The notes beneath the pieces were generated by a model that saw only the letters and a list, made by a program, of their open reading frames with translations, searched no databases and was not told the origin of the DNA. Positions 62,547-64,000 of a stretch of 64,000 nucleotides of DNA are shown piece by piece (within the stretch, counting starts at the first letter, position 1; each line of letters opens with the position of its first letter). The stretch is from Virgibacillus dokdonensis (GTDB lineage: Bacteria > Bacillota > Bacilli > Bacillales > Amphibacillaceae), in assembly GCF_900166595.1 (NCBI RefSeq), contig NZ_LT745763.1:124001-188000 (forward strand), in the 5' to 3' direction. Both the position numbers and the translations under genes were made by a program.

Positions 62547-62760
62547 GGTCTAGGAAATTATAAAATTTTGCAGCTGTGGATAAACGTACTAAGTTATTTA
62601 GCCACGTCCGGCTCCAGCGCCCAGCAACTAGGCGACTTCGCGAATCGCCCTACGATAAGTCATCATTGGTTCGTCAACACCGTCTCACCATGATTCCTTT
62701 ATTTCAGTCGCTTCGTTCCACTCGCTACGTTGCTAACCGGGCGCTTGCGCCTTTGTTCTT
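62547..62760 (+). repeat. Family A dispersed repeat, copy 7
   Basis: Begins GGTCTAGGAAATTATAAAAT and ends CTTGCGCCTTTGTTCTT, 3 bases from the stop codon of the converging permease gene. Differs from copy 6 at only a small number of positions. Confidence 0.88.
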
Positions 62761-62763
62761 CAA

Positions 62764-64000
62764 TTAATGATGTTTTGGTAATACAATCCGTTTATATAAT
62801 TGGACTGTAATCACGTAATATAAACCATAGATGACTAAGAAAATAATAATTGGTAGCCATACTTTTGTATAAGGTTCCACTAAGATAAAAGAGAACATTT
62901 GCATACCAATTAAGACGTGTACAAGCCCGATAATGGCTGGGAACAAAAATAGTAGAAATAATTCACGGTATATGGATCGTTGCAATAATGACTTACGAAC
63001 ACCGATTTTACGTAACATGTGATAGCGCTCGATATCTGCTCCGGCACTTGATAGCAGTTTAAACATAAGCACACTCGCCATCATCATTAAAAAGGCAATA
63101 CCGAGAAAAATTCCCATAAAGACGGTGCCGCTGGAAAAACTTTTTAAACTGACATAATTATTATATTTTCCCCCCGCATTATCGACAGGTTTACCTACAT
63201 AACTTTCCGCAACTTCTTGTTGTCTTTCTTCCAGTTGCTTGAATGACGATAAATGCTTGGAAAAGTCGTCTGCTTTAACTACTATGACCTGTTTTTCTTT
63301 CGCATCTACGTTCTCATAATGGCTTTGATCAACGACATAAACCGTTGTCTCGCCAAACATAGTATCGCTTGCATTTAATTCAAGAGAGATAGCATCCAAC
63401 CATTTATCTGGAAGTTCTTCCCCTTCTTTGCCATCCATTGTATACAGAGAAGCAGGTAGTTTTTCTTCCACACGTAATATTTGAATATCAGATATAGCTT
63501 CCATTGTACTATCGAAATGAGGAACTAGAGGTGGTTTCTCTAACAGGCTGTCTTTAAGAAAGAACACTCCGTCATTCGTCAATTTATACTCGTACGTATT
63601 TTTTTCACTGACGTCCATTGCTCCGATGGTTTTTAAATCTTCCTTGGTTGGTTCATAGATTGCTGCATCATTTGCTTGAAAGCTAGAGGCTTGAAGCTCT
63701 ATATTATGATAGAACGAAAGCCCGGCTGTCATTGCACCTAATCCAAGTGCAATTAACATGGCTACTGTTCCTAATACTTTGGTTAAGTTAAGCATTCGAA
63801 ATCGTAATTGCCCTAGTGTAAATGAGTTAATGCCTGTTTCATTTAACATGCGGTTTTGTTTTAACTTTTTCACAAAGTATGGCAAAAAAGAAATAAAGAT
63901 GAAATATGTTCCTGGCACGATCGTGATGGTAGCTAGGATAACTCCGAGATATTGCAATTCAGCAATATTAATCATGGTGTAGTAGCCAATCACCATTAAA
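62764..64000 (-). CDS. BceB/YvcS-like FtsX-type ABC permease (partial, 5' end outside)
   Basis: The C-terminal 411 residues of a larger permease. Several membrane segments near its start (YLGVILATITIVPGTYFIFI, KVLGTVAMLIALGLGAMTAG), then an outer domain of about 190 residues, then three segments at the end. YHMLRKIGVRKSLLQRSIYR is the FtsX coupling region. The layout fits BceB-type peptide-antibiotic sensors and exporters (about 620-670 residues), which act with a BceA ATPase and a BceRS two-component system. These partners would lie beyond the right edge. The frame stays open to base 64000. Confidence 0.85.
   Translation of the reverse strand, partial: LMVIGYYTMINIAELQYLGVILATITIVPGTYFIFISFLPYFVKKLKQNRMLNETGINSFTLGQLRFRMLNLTKVLGTVAMLIALGLGAMTAGLSFYHNIELQASSFQANDAAIYEPTKEDLKTIGAMDVSEKNTYEYKLTNDGVFFLKDSLLEKPPLVPHFDSTMEAISDIQILRVEEKLPASLYTMDGKEGEELPDKWLDAISLELNASDTMFGETTVYVVDQSHYENVDAKEKQVIVVKADDFSKHLSSFKQLEERQQEVAESYVGKPVDNAGGKYNNYVSLKSFSSGTVFMGIFLGIAFLMMMASVLMFKLLSSAGADIERYHMLRKIGVRKSLLQRSIYRELFLLFLFPAIIGLVHVLIGMQMFSFILVEPYTKVWLPIIIFLVIYGLYYVITVQLYKRIVLPKHH

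Overview
This window looks like chromosome of a low-GC, Gram-positive, spore-former-type bacterium (Bacillaceae, probably near Virgibacillus or Oceanobacillus). The evidence is AT-rich sequence, strong AGGAGG ribosome sites, frequent TTG/GTG starts, Bacillus-type gltA-gltB, rlmN, katE and nrdEIF genes, and a NaChBac-like sodium channel of the kind known from salt- and alkali-tolerant bacilli. The genus is inference. I saw no rRNA, tRNA or CRISPR array.

Layout. 1-3.7 kb: end of a LytTR regulator, a CoA-transferase, a HAD phosphatase and htpX. 3.9-6.5 kb: an IS256-family element with a perfect 8-bp target duplication, sitting between a promoter and a WrbA-type quinone reductase. 6.8-9.5 kb: a decayed accessory patch of small zinc-finger, membrane and acidic genes, several broken by stops or frameshifts. 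9.6-20 kb: voltage-gated sodium channel, luciferase-like monooxygenase, glutamate synthase (gltA and gltB, split by a repeat) and rlmN. 20-22 kb: an IS1182-family element and a beta-lactamase-fold pseudogene. 22.4-29.9 kb: DCC thiol protein, large catalase, fdhD, a YdeP-type molybdoenzyme and a YetF-like protein. 30-34.7 kb: a long leader with NrdR-like boxes, then nrdE-nrdI-nrdF. 34.8-39.1 kb: a four-gene operon (secreted basic protein, VanZ-like protein, ABC ATPase, FtsX-like permease), the best candidate for an undescribed system. 39.9-43.4 kb: a MerR-methyltransferase fusion, an amidase and a flavin reductase. 43.7-49 kb: two small membrane proteins and a five-gene GntR/ABC operon. 49.4-52 kb: DoxX, a MazG-like protein with a probable frameshift, a PH-domain protein and a Cu/Zn-SOD-like lipoprotein. 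52.5-56.4 kb: gluconate catabolism (gntK, 6-phosphogluconate dehydrogenase, RpiR regulator). 56.8-60.6 kb: an alpha-glucoside PTS operon (RpiR regulator, IICB, GH4 phospho-alpha-glucosidase). 60.8-64 kb: a HAD pseudogene, an MFS transporter and the end of a BceB-like permease.

The most striking large-scale feature is three families of dispersed intergenic repeats. Family A (about 215-265 bp, seven copies) lies almost only at 3' ends, mostly between convergent genes. Family B (short and long forms, about ten copies) carries a terminator-like hairpin, and two copies sit in the leaders of gltA and nrdE. Family C (two copies) ends in a Shine-Dalgarno sequence directly in front of a start codon; one copy separates gltA from gltB.

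How the genes work together: much of the window concerns carbon and nitrogen overflow (CoA-transferase, glutamate synthase, gluconate and maltose-type sugars), redox and oxidative stress (WrbA, catalase, SOD-like lipoprotein, flavin reductase, DoxX), and envelope stress or antimicrobial resistance (HtpX, YtrA-type ABC operon, BceB-like permease, amidase).
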